From contig CATQHX010000010.1 in NCBI GenBank assembly GCA_958296065.1, positions 1-64,000 of the forward strand: a stretch of DNA of 64,000 bases, in the 5' to 3' direction. The notes under the pieces are model-generated. The model ran no database searches. It was not told the DNA's origin and was given only the letters and a program-made list of their open reading frames with translations. Positions 27,300 through 37,329 of the stretch are shown piece by piece. Within the stretch, counting starts at the first letter, position 1, and each line of letters opens with the position of its first letter. The translations under genes were made by a program, and so were the position numbers. Origin of the DNA: Vicinamibacterales bacterium (GTDB lineage Bacteria; Acidobacteriota; Vicinamibacteria; Vicinamibacterales; UBA8438).

Positions 27300-27314
27300 T
27301 GAGAATGCGACTCA
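27300..27314. promoter_or_regulatory. Fur-box-like 15-mer, copy 3
   Basis: TGAGAATGCGACTCA, 72 bp upstream of bfr and 33 bp upstream of the divergent CoA-transferase gene. It lies where the -35 of the GATACT promoter (27334-27339) of the latter would be, so it could act on both genes. Confidence 0.5.
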
Positions 27315-27347
27315 GTCGCGCAAGAAAATGGGCGATACTCTCTGCCC

Positions 27348-28532
27348 ATGTCTCCGCTCGACGGTATTCGCGTAGTCGATCTCAGCCGGGTCGTGGCGGG
27401 CCCGTTCTGCACCATGACCCTGGCCGACATGGGAGCCGACGTCGTCAAGCTCGAGGAGCCGGGGAGCGGCGACGAGTCGCGCGCCTTCGGGCCGCCGTTC
27501 CTCGGCGGCGAGTCGCCCTATTTCCTCTCCATCAACCGCAACAAGCGAAGCTGCACGATCAACCTCAAGCACGAGCAGGGCAAGGCCATCCTGCGACGAT
27601 TGCTGGACGGGGCCGACGTGCTGGTCGAGAACTTCCGGCCCGGCGCCCTGGCACGGCTCGGTTTCGGCTACGAAGCGGTCGCGGCCGAACATCCGCGACT
27701 CGTGTACTGCTCGATCTCGGGTTTCGGCGACAGCGGCCCGGACGCCACGCGCCCGGGCTACGACCTGATCGTGCAGGGAGAAGCGGGCCTGATGGACGTC
27801 ACCGGCGAGGCCGACGGACCGCCGACGCGCGTCGGCACCTCCATCGCCGACCTGGCGTCCGGCCTGATGGCCGCGCAGGGCATCCTGCTCGCCCTGTACG
27901 CCCGGCGGACGACCGGCCGCGGGCAGCACGTGCGGGTGGCGATGCTCGACGCGGTCGCCTCGCTGCTGACCTACAACGCCGGCATCTACTTCGCCTCGGG
28001 CGAGAGCCCGACCCGGCGCGGCAACGACCATCCCTCGGTGGCGCCGTACCAGACGCTGCGGGCCAAGGACGGCTGGATCAACCTCGGCATCGCGAACGAC
28101 TCGCTCTGGCTGCGCTACTGCGATGCCGTCGAGCGCCCCGACCTGCGGAACGACCCGCGCTTCGCGACCGCTCCGGCCCGCGTCGAGCATCGGCAGACGC
28201 TGATCCCGATCATTGAAGCGCTGACGGCGGCGCGCACGGTCCAGGTGTGGATGGACCTGCTCGGCGCGGCCGGCGTTCCCTGCGGCCGCATCCGGAACGT
28301 GGCCGAGGTCTGCACCAATCCGCAGCTCGTCGAGCGCGGCAAGGTCGTGGAACGCCCCCATCCGACGGCCGGCGCGGTACGGATGATCGGCCAGCCGATC
28401 GAGCTCGGCGACACGCCGGCCCGCATCGACACGGCGCCGCCGCTCCTCGGCGAGCACACGGACGCCGTGTTGCGCGAGGCCGGCTATTCGAACGCGGAGA
28501 TCGAGGCTCTCCGGGCCGACGGGGTGGTTTGA
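27348..28532 (+). CDS. CaiB/BaiF family III CoA-transferase
   Basis: 394 aa, usual length for the family. Transfers CoA between a CoA thioester and a carboxylate in the cytoplasm. N-terminal LDGIRVVDLSRVVAGPFCTM, GADVVKLEEPG, the RNKRSCTINLK segment, and GYDLIVQGEAGLM with Asp139 as the predicted catalytic aspartate. Substrates cannot be deduced. The ATG follows GATACT by 8 bp with no Shine-Dalgarno sequence, suggesting leaderless translation. It diverges from bfr across a Fur-like box, but a metabolic link to iron is not obvious. Confidence 0.9.
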   Translation: MSPLDGIRVVDLSRVVAGPFCTMTLADMGADVVKLEEPGSGDESRAFGPPFLGGESPYFLSINRNKRSCTINLKHEQGKAILRRLLDGADVLVENFRPGALARLGFGYEAVAAEHPRLVYCSISGFGDSGPDATRPGYDLIVQGEAGLMDVTGEADGPPTRVGTSIADLASGLMAAQGILLALYARRTTGRGQHVRVAMLDAVASLLTYNAGIYFASGESPTRRGNDHPSVAPYQTLRAKDGWINLGIANDSLWLRYCDAVERPDLRNDPRFATAPARVEHRQTLIPIIEALTAARTVQVWMDLLGAAGVPCGRIRNVAEVCTNPQLVERGKVVERPHPTAGAVRMIGQPIELGDTPARIDTAPPLLGEHTDAVLREAGYSNAEIEALRADGVV

Positions 28533-28681
28533 ACGCCGGCCTCGGCGCAGTTCGAGCGGCCGGCCGTCCCTCGACAGCCGGACCGCTCTTGTCCCACTGC
28601 GGGGCGAAGACAAAGCCGGCGCTCCGATGCGCGGGCCCCTGGTGCGGCCCCGGTTCCCGGGCTCGCCGGTGCGCGTGCCCG

Positions 28682-29743
28682 TCAGTGCATCCGTGCGACG
28701 TGCTCGCGCAGCAGGTCCCGCCCGAGATCGCCGTCGAAGTCCCGGTACGCGGCGTGGATGTGGTTCGGATCCTCCTGAGTGTTGTCGAACTCGATCAGGA
28801 ACTCCGGCCCCTGCACGCGATAGTAGGCCACCTTGCCCCGTTCGGTCGGCCCGGCCCACGCGAACCGGATGTCGTCGATCCCGCCGGCCAGTATCGAAGC
28901 GCGGCGCAGAGCGGCGATGTCGTCGGCCATGATGCCGACGTAGGACTCGATGACCGCCATCAGCAGGTCCTGCTGCGCGGCGGTGAGGGCCGAGCCGGGA
29001 ATCCCGATCGGGTCGAGCGGGTCGACGACCAGGTCGGCACCCGTCACGACGTTGGTGGGCGCGACGTCGTCGAAGATCGCGACCTCACGCTGATCCGTGT
29101 TGAGCGCAGCGAGCAACGCGCGGGCCGTGTCCTCCTGCTCCTTCATCGCCCGCAACCCGCGGCGCGGCCCGGACGGCACGGTCGCCGGATTCGCGCCCAG
29201 GAAGGTGGGCGTGCTCACCGTGATCTCGCCGTCCACGATCGTGTAGTGCAGGGAGAGGTGATGGCCTTCCCAGCGCCAGCCCCAGGTGCCGCCCGCCTCG
29301 GGCGCCCCGAACACCGAGACCCAGTACTCGTCCTGACTGCGCGCGAACCGGCGTCCCTCGCCCTCCACCAGGACGCCGAGGATCCCCTCGACCTCCATGA
29401 TCTGCTGCGCGGTCAGGTAGCCGTTGTAGCTCAGCCCGGAGCGGAGCAGATCGAGAGCGCGCACCCGCTGCTCGAAGTCCATGTCGGCGTAGACCATGCC
29501 GTGACGCTCGAACACCTCCGGCGGAATGAAGTGATGCCGCGACCGCTCCTCGGAATCGAAGGCGAAGGTCGCCTTGTCCGCCTGCTCGTCGGAGAGCGAC
29601 GCGAGGAGCGCCCGGGCCGCTTCGGTCATCTCGTCGACCGCCCGCGCGTGCTGGAAGGTCTCGATGGCAGCCGTGCCGCAGAGCCCGAACACGACCGCCG
29701 CCACGACGATCCGGGCCGTCCGCATTATCCTGACCGCTCGCAT
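28682..29743 (-). CDS. Exported DUF3500 protein
   Basis: 353 aa from ATG 29743, decided by AGGAGGT 7 bp upstream. Signal peptide (residues 5-28). DUF3500 pattern: EMTEAARALLASLSDEQADK, FIPPEVFERHGMVYADMDFE, YWVSVFGAPEAGGTWGWRWE with EGHHLSLHYTI, and near the end FLIEFDNTQEDPNHIHAAYR. The family is found in exported proteins of Acidobacteriota and Planctomycetota, of unknown function. The conserved His, Trp and Asp residues suggest a ligand or metal site; inference only. Confidence 0.8.
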   Translation of the reverse strand: MRAVRIMRTARIVVAAVVFGLCGTAAIETFQHARAVDEMTEAARALLASLSDEQADKATFAFDSEERSRHHFIPPEVFERHGMVYADMDFEQRVRALDLLRSGLSYNGYLTAQQIMEVEGILGVLVEGEGRRFARSQDEYWVSVFGAPEAGGTWGWRWEGHHLSLHYTIVDGEITVSTPTFLGANPATVPSGPRRGLRAMKEQEDTARALLAALNTDQREVAIFDDVAPTNVVTGADLVVDPLDPIGIPGSALTAAQQDLLMAVIESYVGIMADDIAALRRASILAGGIDDIRFAWAGPTERGKVAYYRVQGPEFLIEFDNTQEDPNHIHAAYRDFDGDLGRDLLREHVARMH

Positions 29744-29854
29744 GATGCGCACCTCCTGACGTGCGTTTCCGCTAATGCCTGACCACCGATTTCGCACCTA
29801 TCGTACCGTCAACTGCCCGGTCCCGTCAGACGCCGTCGACGTGCAGCCCGCCGC

Positions 29855-31363
29855 TTACCGTCGCCGTACACCCCACCTCCGGCGTCCGACCACCAGTGCC
29901 GCCAGGGCGATCGCAGCGCTGGCCGCGATGATCAGCACGCGCCAGGTGTGCTGCTCCGGAGCGAGCGGCGCCTCCCCTTCTTCGTCGGCGGGAGCCAGGT
30001 CGCCTGCGGCAGCGGCTGAATCGGCCGGTTCCTCCGCCGTCGCGGCCACGTCCGCCGCGATGCTCTCCGTCACGGCCGGCTGCTCGCGGCGCTCCCCGAT
30101 GGCGTAGAGGTAGCCGGTGGTGCGGATGAAGATCTGGCCATCGGACACCGCCGGCGAGCTGAGCACGTAATCGTCGAAGTCGTTCTCCGCCAGCACCTCG
30201 AACTCGGGTCCGGCGCGCAGGACGGTCGTCATGCCGCTCTCGTTGGTGACGTAGATCCTGCCGTCGGCGAGCACCGGCGACGCACTGTAGGTGCCCCGGC
30301 GAATGCGCTCCGGGCCGTAGACCGGCTCGCCGGTCTTGGCGTCCGTGACGTAGACGATGCCGCGGTCGTTGACGACGTAGAAGTACTCGCCGTCGGTCAC
30401 CGGCGTCGGCACGTCGGGCCCGTCGTCGGTCGACCAGACGACGTGCGTGTCGAGCACGTCTCCCCGCCCGCCGGGCCGAAGCGCCAGCAGCGGCCGCACT
30501 CGCGTCGGCGCGTAGATCACCCCGTCCCGCACCAACGGCGAAGCCACGATGCGGTAGTCGCGCTGCCGCGTGGGGTTCAGTCCGTCGGCGCGCCACAACT
30601 CCTCGCCGGTCCCCGGATCGTGCCCGGTCACCGCGTCCCCGCCGGTGATGACGACCTCGGTCGCCCCGTCGTACTCCAGCAGCGCGGGCGTCGAGTATGC
30701 GTCCGGGGACTCGCGGACCGCCAGCGTGGGCCGCTCGACCCGCCAGACGGTCTCGCCGGTGAGCGCGTCGATCCGCAGCACGTAGGACGGGTCGTCCGTC
30801 CGCATGCCGTGCAGCACCTGCACGAAGAGCGCCTCGTCGTGCAACAAGGGCGACGAGGCGTAGCCCCAGTTCAGCCCGAAGGGCCCATACGACGCGGGTA
30901 CGTCCCGCATCCAGAGCTCGTTGCCGTCGAGATCGAACGCCTTGAGGACGCCGGTACCGGTCATCACCCAGACGTGCTCCCCGTCGGTCACCGGCGACGG
31001 GGAGGACATGTTCTGCTTCCGGAGCCGGCGGTTGCCGTCGCTCAGATGCCGCTGCCAGATCGGTTGCCCCGTGTCGCGGTCGAGGCACCAGAGCTCGATG
31101 TTGTCGTCGTCTATCGCCACGTTCAGAAAGATGAGATCCGCCCAGACGATGGGCGTGGATCCCGACCAGGCGGGCATCGGCAGCTTCCAGGCGATGTTCC
31201 GCTCGGTGTCCCACTCGACCGGCAGGCCGGTCTCGGCGCTGACCCCGTCGCCGGTCGGCCCGCGCCATGCCGGCCAGTTCTCCGCCTCGGCGACGCCGGG
31301 GGCCGCGATCACGACCGCCAGCAGCGCAACGGCCAGTGTGACGACAAGGGGTTGCGAACGCAT
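29855..31363 (-). CDS. Membrane-anchored PQQ-type beta-propeller protein
   Basis: 502 aa from ATG 31363 with GGAGGAG upstream. Signal peptide (about residues 8-27), seven to eight propeller blades with WPAWRGPTGDGVS at the start, CLDRDTGQPIWQR, RIDALTGETVWRVE, GHDPGTGEELWRADG and VTDAKTGEPVYGPE, then a Pro/Ala/Glu-rich linker (about 420-475), one transmembrane segment and an Arg-rich end (RRRRWGVRRR type). The fold is a PQQ-like domain often annotated as serine/threonine kinase-like or BamB-like; here it probably binds a partner in the periplasm and is tethered to the inner membrane by its C-terminus. Confidence 0.8.
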   Translation of the reverse strand: MRSQPLVVTLAVALLAVVIAAPGVAEAENWPAWRGPTGDGVSAETGLPVEWDTERNIAWKLPMPAWSGSTPIVWADLIFLNVAIDDDNIELWCLDRDTGQPIWQRHLSDGNRRLRKQNMSSPSPVTDGEHVWVMTGTGVLKAFDLDGNELWMRDVPASYGPFGLNWGYASSPLLHDEALFVQVLHGMRTDDPSYVLRIDALTGETVWRVERPTLAVRESPDAYSTPALLEYDGATEVVITGGDAVTGHDPGTGEELWRADGLNPTRQRDYRIVASPLVRDGVIYAPTRVRPLLALRPGGRGDVLDTHVVWSTDDGPDVPTPVTDGEYFYVVNDRGIVYVTDAKTGEPVYGPERIRRGTYSASPVLADGRIYVTNESGMTTVLRAGPEFEVLAENDFDDYVLSSPAVSDGQIFIRTTGYLYAIGERREQPAVTESIAADVAATAEEPADSAAAAGDLAPADEEGEAPLAPEQHTWRVLIIAASAAIALAALVVGRRRWGVRRR

Positions 31364-31454
31364 GTTTCTCCTCCGGCGAGTATCCTTCTGTCTCACGGTG
31401 CATCCAGCGCGAGAGCATACCGTCCCGACCCGCTCTATCGGCCCGATATTCCCC

Positions 31455-31479
31455 ACGACGCAGGGACCGGATGCGTCGT
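31455..31479. promoter_or_regulatory. Inverted repeat in a divergent promoter region
   Basis: ACGACGCA (31455-31462) and TGCGTCGT (31472-31479) form a perfect 8-bp inverted repeat with a 9-nt spacer, in the 232-bp region between the divergent propeller and S33 hydrolase genes. Operator or hairpin; not assignable further. Confidence 0.35.
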
Positions 31480-31595
31480 TAGGATAGAACATCATCAAGG
31501 CAGCGATGTCGGCGGCAACGGTATCCTCTGGCGCGTTGCCGGCGATGAGACGCGACCGAACCGCGACCCGCGGCCGTGCGTATACTCCCTCGACC

Positions 31596-33106
31596 ATGAT
31601 CCCGGCGAAGCGACTGGCAAGACCCGGCTGGACGGCCTTGCGCCTGTTGGCGCTGGGCGCCACGGTCGTGCTTGGCGGGACAGTGGTTGCGCCGTTCGCG
31701 GACGCTCAACCGGAGATGAATCTGGAAGACTGCCGCCTGGACGGCGTCTCGGTCCCGGCCCGTTGCGGCTCGCTGACCGTCCACGAGGACCGCGCGGCGA
31801 GTGACGGCAGGACGATCGACCTGAAGATCGTAGTGATCCCGGCCGTGTCGGACAACCCGGAGCCGGATCCGCTCTTCTTTCTCGCCGGCGGACCGGGCCA
31901 GGCCGCGACCGAGCTGGCGGGACCGATGCTGCCGTTGCTCGCCGACGTGCGCCGAACCCGCGACCTCGTCTTCGTCGACCAGCGGGGCACCGGCGGCTCG
32001 GGCCGGATGACCTGCGCCTTCCTCGAGAGCGACGTGGACGAGCAGGAGCTCGGCGAGTCGCTGCAAGTCGAGGCGCTGCCGCTCGACGACCTGCGCAAAT
32101 GCCTGGCGGAAATGGAAACCGTCAGCGACCCGCGCCAGTACGCAACGCCGGTCGCGATGGACGACCTCGACGACGTGCGCGCCGCGCTCGGCTACGAGAC
32201 GATCAACCTCTACGGCGGCTCGTACGGTACGCGCGCCGGCCTGGTGTACATGCGCCGCCACCGGGAACGCGTCCGGACGGCCGTACTCGACGGCCTGGCT
32301 CCCGTCTCCATGCGCCTGCCCTCGAACGTCAATGCCGACGCCCACCGGGCGCTCGACCTTCTGTTCGACGACTGCGCCAACGACGCCAACTGCCACGAGG
32401 CGTTCCCCGACCTGGCGCAGACCTTCGCACGCCTCATCGCGGAGCTGGAGACGAGCCCGCGCGAGATCGAGACGATACACCCGCGGACCGGCGAGCCGTT
32501 GAAGCTGACGCTGACCGGGGCGAGCTTCGCCGGCGGGCTGCGCGGCGTGCTCTACAGCCCGACCCTGGCGAGCCTCATGCCGTGGACCATCGCCCGCGCC
32601 ACGGAGGGCGACTTCGCGCCGTACCTGGCCCAGATCGCTCCGCTGCTGGACTCCGGCGAGGTTCTCAACCTGGGCATGTTCTTCTCGGTCATCTGTGCCG
32701 AGGACGTGTCGCAGCTCGCCGACGGAGACGCCGATCGCCTGGCCGCGGATGGCATCCTCGGACGGCTGTTGATCGAGGTAACCGCCAGTGCCTGCACCCT
32801 CTGGCCGGCCGCCGACCTGCCGGCCGCCTACTTCGAGCCGGTCCGCTCGGACGCTCCCGCCCTGCTGCTGTCGGGAGAGCTCGATCCGGTGACGCCGCCG
32901 CGCTGGGGCGAGGAGGTGCTGGCCGGGCTGAGCAACGCGCGTCACGTCATCGCGCCGGGAGCCGGCCACGGAGTCATTGCCAGGGGCTGCGCCGACGACG
33001 TCGTCGCCGAGTTCATCGAAGCCGGCAGCCACACGGACCTCGACGTGAGCTGCCTGGAGCGGATCCGGCGGCCGCCGTTCCTGCTCTCCGCGGCCGGGAC
33101 GGATCC

Positions 33107-33110
<4 letters not shown>
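31596..33110 (+). CDS. Exported S33-type alpha/beta hydrolase (tripeptidyl-aminopeptidase-like)
   Basis: 504 aa from ATG 31596. Signal peptide (residues 12-37, ADA-Q). Alpha/beta hydrolase with FFLAGGPGQAA (oxyanion region), FVDQRGTGGSGR, nucleophile elbow GGSYGTRAG with Ser, and a C-terminal TAP-like domain carrying LSGELDPVTPP (Asp) and GAGHGV (His). Similar to secreted proline iminopeptidase/tripeptidyl aminopeptidases. TATACT (31581-31586) lies 9 bp before the ATG without a Shine-Dalgarno sequence. Its stop overlaps the ABC ATPase start by 4 bp, so it heads an operon with a two-part exporter. Confidence 0.85.
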
Positions 33111-33834
<724 letters not shown>

Positions 33835-33838
<4 letters not shown>

Positions 33839-35028
33839 ACCGCCGCCGGCGCGAGTTCGGCGCCCAGGTGCGCGCGGTCTGCCGCAAGGAGCTCAGCGAC
33901 GCCCTGCGCGACCGGCGCTCGCTGCTGTCGGCGCTGCTCTACCCGCTGATCATGCCGTTGATGGTCGCGGTCATGTTCGGCGCGATGAGCCGGGTACTGA
34001 GCTCCGACCGGCCGCTGGAGGCGCCGGTAGCGGGCCGGGAACATGCCCCCAACCTGGTCGCCTGGCTGGAGGAGCGCGGTGTCGTCGTGGAGGATCCACC
34101 CGCCGATCCCGAGGCCGCCGTGCGCGACGGCGACGTCGACCTCGTGCTGATCATCGACGAGGAGTACGGAGAGCAGTTCCGGTCCGTGCAGCCGGCCGTG
34201 GTCCGCATCGTGCATGACAGCTCCAGGACCGCGTCGGAAACGAGCGTCCGTCGTGTCCGCAACCTGCTCCGCGGCTACAGCAGCCAGGTGGCCGTGCTGC
34301 GGCTGATCGCCCGCGGCGTCAGCCCGGGGGTCATCCAGGCGGTGCGGGTGGACGATCTCGATCTGGCGACGCCGGCGCAGTCGGCCGCGCGGATCTTCGC
34401 CATGCTGCCGATGTTCCTGATCATGGTGGCGTTCGTCGGCGGCATGCACGTGGCCATAGACACCACGGCCGGGGAGCGGGAACGCCAGTCGCTGGAGCCG
34501 CTGCTCGTCAACCCCGTGTCGCGCGCCGCGCTGACGACCGGCAAGTGGATCGCGACCTGCCTGTTCGGGCTCGTGGCGACGCTGCTGACGCTGGTGGTGT
34601 TCGTGCTCATGATGCGCTTCGTGCCGTTGGAGGAGCTCGGCATGCAGCTCGGCCTGGGCACTCGTCAGCTCCTGCTGATGTCGATCGCGGTCGCCCCGCT
34701 GGCGCTGTTCGCCTCCGCGGTCCAGATGTTCGTGGCAACCTTCGCGCGCAGCTTCAAGGAGGCGCAGACCTACGTCAGCCTGCTGATCTTCGTGCCGATA
34801 GTCCCCAGCGTCGCCCTGCAGATATACCCGCTGCAGCCCACCGGCTGGATGATGCTGGTCCCCGCGTTGTCGCACCACCTGTTGCTGGTCGACGTCATGG
34901 GCGGCGAGCCGGTCACGGCCCTGAGCCTCCTGACCTCGGCCGTCGCCGCAACGCTGCTAGCGGTCCTGTTGCTGTTCCTCACGTCCCGGCTGCTGCAACA
35001 GGAGAAGATCGTCTTCGGCCGCGGGTAG
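33835..35028 (+). CDS. ABC-2 type permease (NatB-type)
   Basis: 397 aa with one N-terminal transmembrane segment (about 29-50), an extracytoplasmic domain (55-195) and five or six C-terminal segments, the NatB/ABC-2 layout. The cytoplasmic GERERQSLEPLLVNPVSRAAL motif before the second helix bundle is typical. ATG 33835 overlaps the ATPase stop. The 3' end runs 72 bp into the convergent gene at 34957, an antisense overlap. Confidence 0.88.
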
Positions 35029-36156
35029 GCGGACCGGCACATCCGGGAGGGCCTCGGAGGCTGGCCGCTCGACCTGCCGCTTGACGTGCTCCAGGTAGCC
35101 GCGCACCGCGCCGCGCGAGCGGCGCCGGATGATGGGCCGCAGGAACAGCCCGCGGAAGCCGGTCATCCCGTCGTTGCGGGACCGGGTAACGGAGATCAGC
35201 GCGGAGCCTTCGCGTCCCTCGGCGTCGGTACGGTCCAGGAGAAAGCGCAGCTCCAGGGTCGTGTGGAAGTAGTGGCTCGCGTAGAGCTGCTTGGTGGCGA
35301 TGGCGTAGGCGACGCCGGTCGACAATCTGTCGGGCAGCGCGCAGATCGTCACGTGGTTCAGGCGGATCGTCGGCTTGAGGCCGAAGTCGACCACCGTCCA
35401 GTAGAAGAACTCGTCGGCGCCGTCGGGCAGCCCCCGCGGATAACCGTCCAGGTAGGCGAGCAGCGCGGGAACCGGTACGGGCAGGGGATCGCGGCTGGCG
35501 AGCAGCGAGCGGAAATGCTCCGCCACCGCCAGTGGCCGCTTGCCATCGACATAGGACCCCAGGGCCGCGTTGCCGTGCTCCTGATAGGCGCGCAGCAGGT
35601 CGAGGATCATCGTGCGCGCGACGGCGTTGGCCTGCCGGCCGGCATCCACGGACGCCCAGTCCACCTCGTCGCGAAAGCGGGCCATGGCGTCCGCCGAGAG
35701 CTTGATCTCGCAATCGCCCGGACGACACCGCGGCAACTCCGCCACATCTTCCGGAGCCAGCGTCAGTGCTTCCAGGTCCTCGATGCGCGGCGGGACGCCG
35801 AACCGGCCGATCTGCGGAATGCCGGGGCCCCGTTCGAACGCCTCGATGTCGCGAAACCGCTCGACGAACTCGTCCGGCGGCGCATCGAGGTACACCGCCG
35901 CGACGTGGGCCACTTCCTGTCGGACGCGCGTGCGGAGGCTGCGCACGACGGCCTCGCCGCGCTCCAGCTCCCGCACGTCGTCCGCCGAGAAGCCCACCCG
36001 CTCGGTCAGTAGCCTCTCGACCGTGTCGCGGGGTTCCGCAAGGAGGCCAACGACGGCAACCGCAGCGACGGCACACCCGAGAGCGAGGCGCACGGGCCAC
36101 CCCCACCGCGAGCGATTCACGTCCGAGATTCGGGGCGATGCGCTGCCGACAGCCAT
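34957..36156 (-). CDS. Unknown protein with an N-terminal membrane segment
   Basis: 399 aa. One transmembrane segment or uncleaved signal (about residues 21-41), then a soluble domain with two cysteines (CRPGDC) in the middle and conserved-looking blocks FFYWTVVDFGLKPTIRLNHV and YAIATKQLYASHYFHTTLEL. I do not recognise the family and see no catalytic motif. Its last 24 codons overlap the convergent permease gene. The stretch after GYLEHVKRQVERPAS is Pro/Gln-rich and may be a recent 3' extension. Confidence 0.65.
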   Translation of the reverse strand: MAVGSASPRISDVNRSRWGWPVRLALGCAVAAVAVVGLLAEPRDTVERLLTERVGFSADDVRELERGEAVVRSLRTRVRQEVAHVAAVYLDAPPDEFVERFRDIEAFERGPGIPQIGRFGVPPRIEDLEALTLAPEDVAELPRCRPGDCEIKLSADAMARFRDEVDWASVDAGRQANAVARTMILDLLRAYQEHGNAALGSYVDGKRPLAVAEHFRSLLASRDPLPVPVPALLAYLDGYPRGLPDGADEFFYWTVVDFGLKPTIRLNHVTICALPDRLSTGVAYAIATKQLYASHYFHTTLELRFLLDRTDAEGREGSALISVTRSRNDGMTGFRGLFLRPIIRRRSRGAVRGYLEHVKRQVERPASEALPDVPVRLPAAEDDLLLLQQPGREEQQQDR

Positions 36157-36205
36157 GGCACCTTCGCCGGGCCGGCCGCCAACCGTCAGGCGGAGCCCGT
36201 ACGCC

Positions 36206-37216
36206 TCAACGATCCGTATATCGGTTCAAGTGCTCCAACAGAAGAGTCGACATCGCTTCGGCCGCCAGGTCCGGAATCCAGTGGTTGACGCCCTCCAGCA
36301 CCTCGAAGCGGTACGGGCCCGTGACGTACTCCTCGGTGAGCAGCGCGCCGTCGATGCAGAGCGCCGTGTCGCCGTCGCTCCACGTGAACATCGTCGGCAC
36401 CTCCACGGAACCGAGAGCCGGTCCCTGCAGATTGCGGTCGCCGATGTTCGCGCGGTACCAGTTCAGGGCGGCGCCGAGGGCCTGCTTCGACCCCAGGACC
36501 CGCACGTACTCGTCCACCGCCTCGCCGTCGATGCCGGCATAGATGCCGCGCAGCAGGGCCTGATCGTCGGCGAGAAAGGCATCCTCGGAATCCGGCTGGA
36601 CGAACACGTCGAAGTAGGACGACGCCTCCGGCTGGCACGACGCCGGGTCGTTCAGGACGCGCGCGAACGCATCCGGGTGCGGAACCGACACCGGGTTGGC
36701 GGTGATGACCCGGTCCCGCGCCGCCACGGCCACTCCCCAGGCCACCACCGCCCCCCAGTCGTGGCCGACGATGTGAAAGCGCTCGGCGCCGACGGCGTCG
36801 GCCAGGTCGATGACGTCCCGCACGAGGAGCGGCAGTGCGTAGTCGGCGATGTCCGCCGGACGGGCACCCGGCGAGTAGCCGCGCTGATCCGGCGCCACGA
36901 CGCGGAACCCGGCCCCGGCGAGCGCACGGATCTGGTGCCGCCATTCGTGGGAGGTCTGCGGGAATCCGTGCAGCAGGATTACCGCCTCTCCGTCCTCCGG
37001 ACCCGCCGTACGCACGTCGAACGTGAAGTCGCCCACTGCAATCTGCGTCACCGTGATCTCGTCGTTCGCCGCTGCCGCCGGCGCAATCGCGGCACCGGCG
37101 GCTTCGTCGTCAGCCGTGGTTGGACCGTCCGCACATGCCGCTCCGGCAACCGCGATTGCGATTGACGCTCCGCACCATGCCGCTGTCCGAAACCGCCTGC
37201 CGATTTGAATGTCCAT
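36206..37216 (-). CDS. Epoxide-hydrolase-like lipoprotein
   Basis: 336 aa from ATG 37216. The N-terminus has a lipoprotein signal (lipobox AGAAC, Cys near residue 29). Alpha/beta hydrolase core with LLHGFPQTSHEWRHQIRALA (HGFP oxyanion motif), APDQRGYSPGARP, nucleophile elbow GHDWGA with Asp, and a late GVNHWIPD with His. The Asp nucleophile suggests epoxide hydrolase or a haloalkane-dehalogenase relative, parallel to the Tat-exported enzyme at 1340-2671. Probably tethered to a membrane in the periplasm. Substrate unknown. Confidence 0.82.
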   Translation of the reverse strand: MDIQIGRRFRTAAWCGASIAIAVAGAACADGPTTADDEAAGAAIAPAAAANDEITVTQIAVGDFTFDVRTAGPEDGEAVILLHGFPQTSHEWRHQIRALAGAGFRVVAPDQRGYSPGARPADIADYALPLLVRDVIDLADAVGAERFHIVGHDWGAVVAWGVAVAARDRVITANPVSVPHPDAFARVLNDPASCQPEASSYFDVFVQPDSEDAFLADDQALLRGIYAGIDGEAVDEYVRVLGSKQALGAALNWYRANIGDRNLQGPALGSVEVPTMFTWSDGDTALCIDGALLTEEYVTGPYRFEVLEGVNHWIPDLAAEAMSTLLLEHLNRYTDR

Positions 37217-37329
37217 CACCCCAGCATATCGCGACGCGGCAGCCGTCCCGTCCACGGTGCAGGGCAGAGGGGCGGGATGCGGGCAGGTCCAAGCAGCCGG
37301 CCGCTCGCCACGAACCGGCGCGACGCGAC

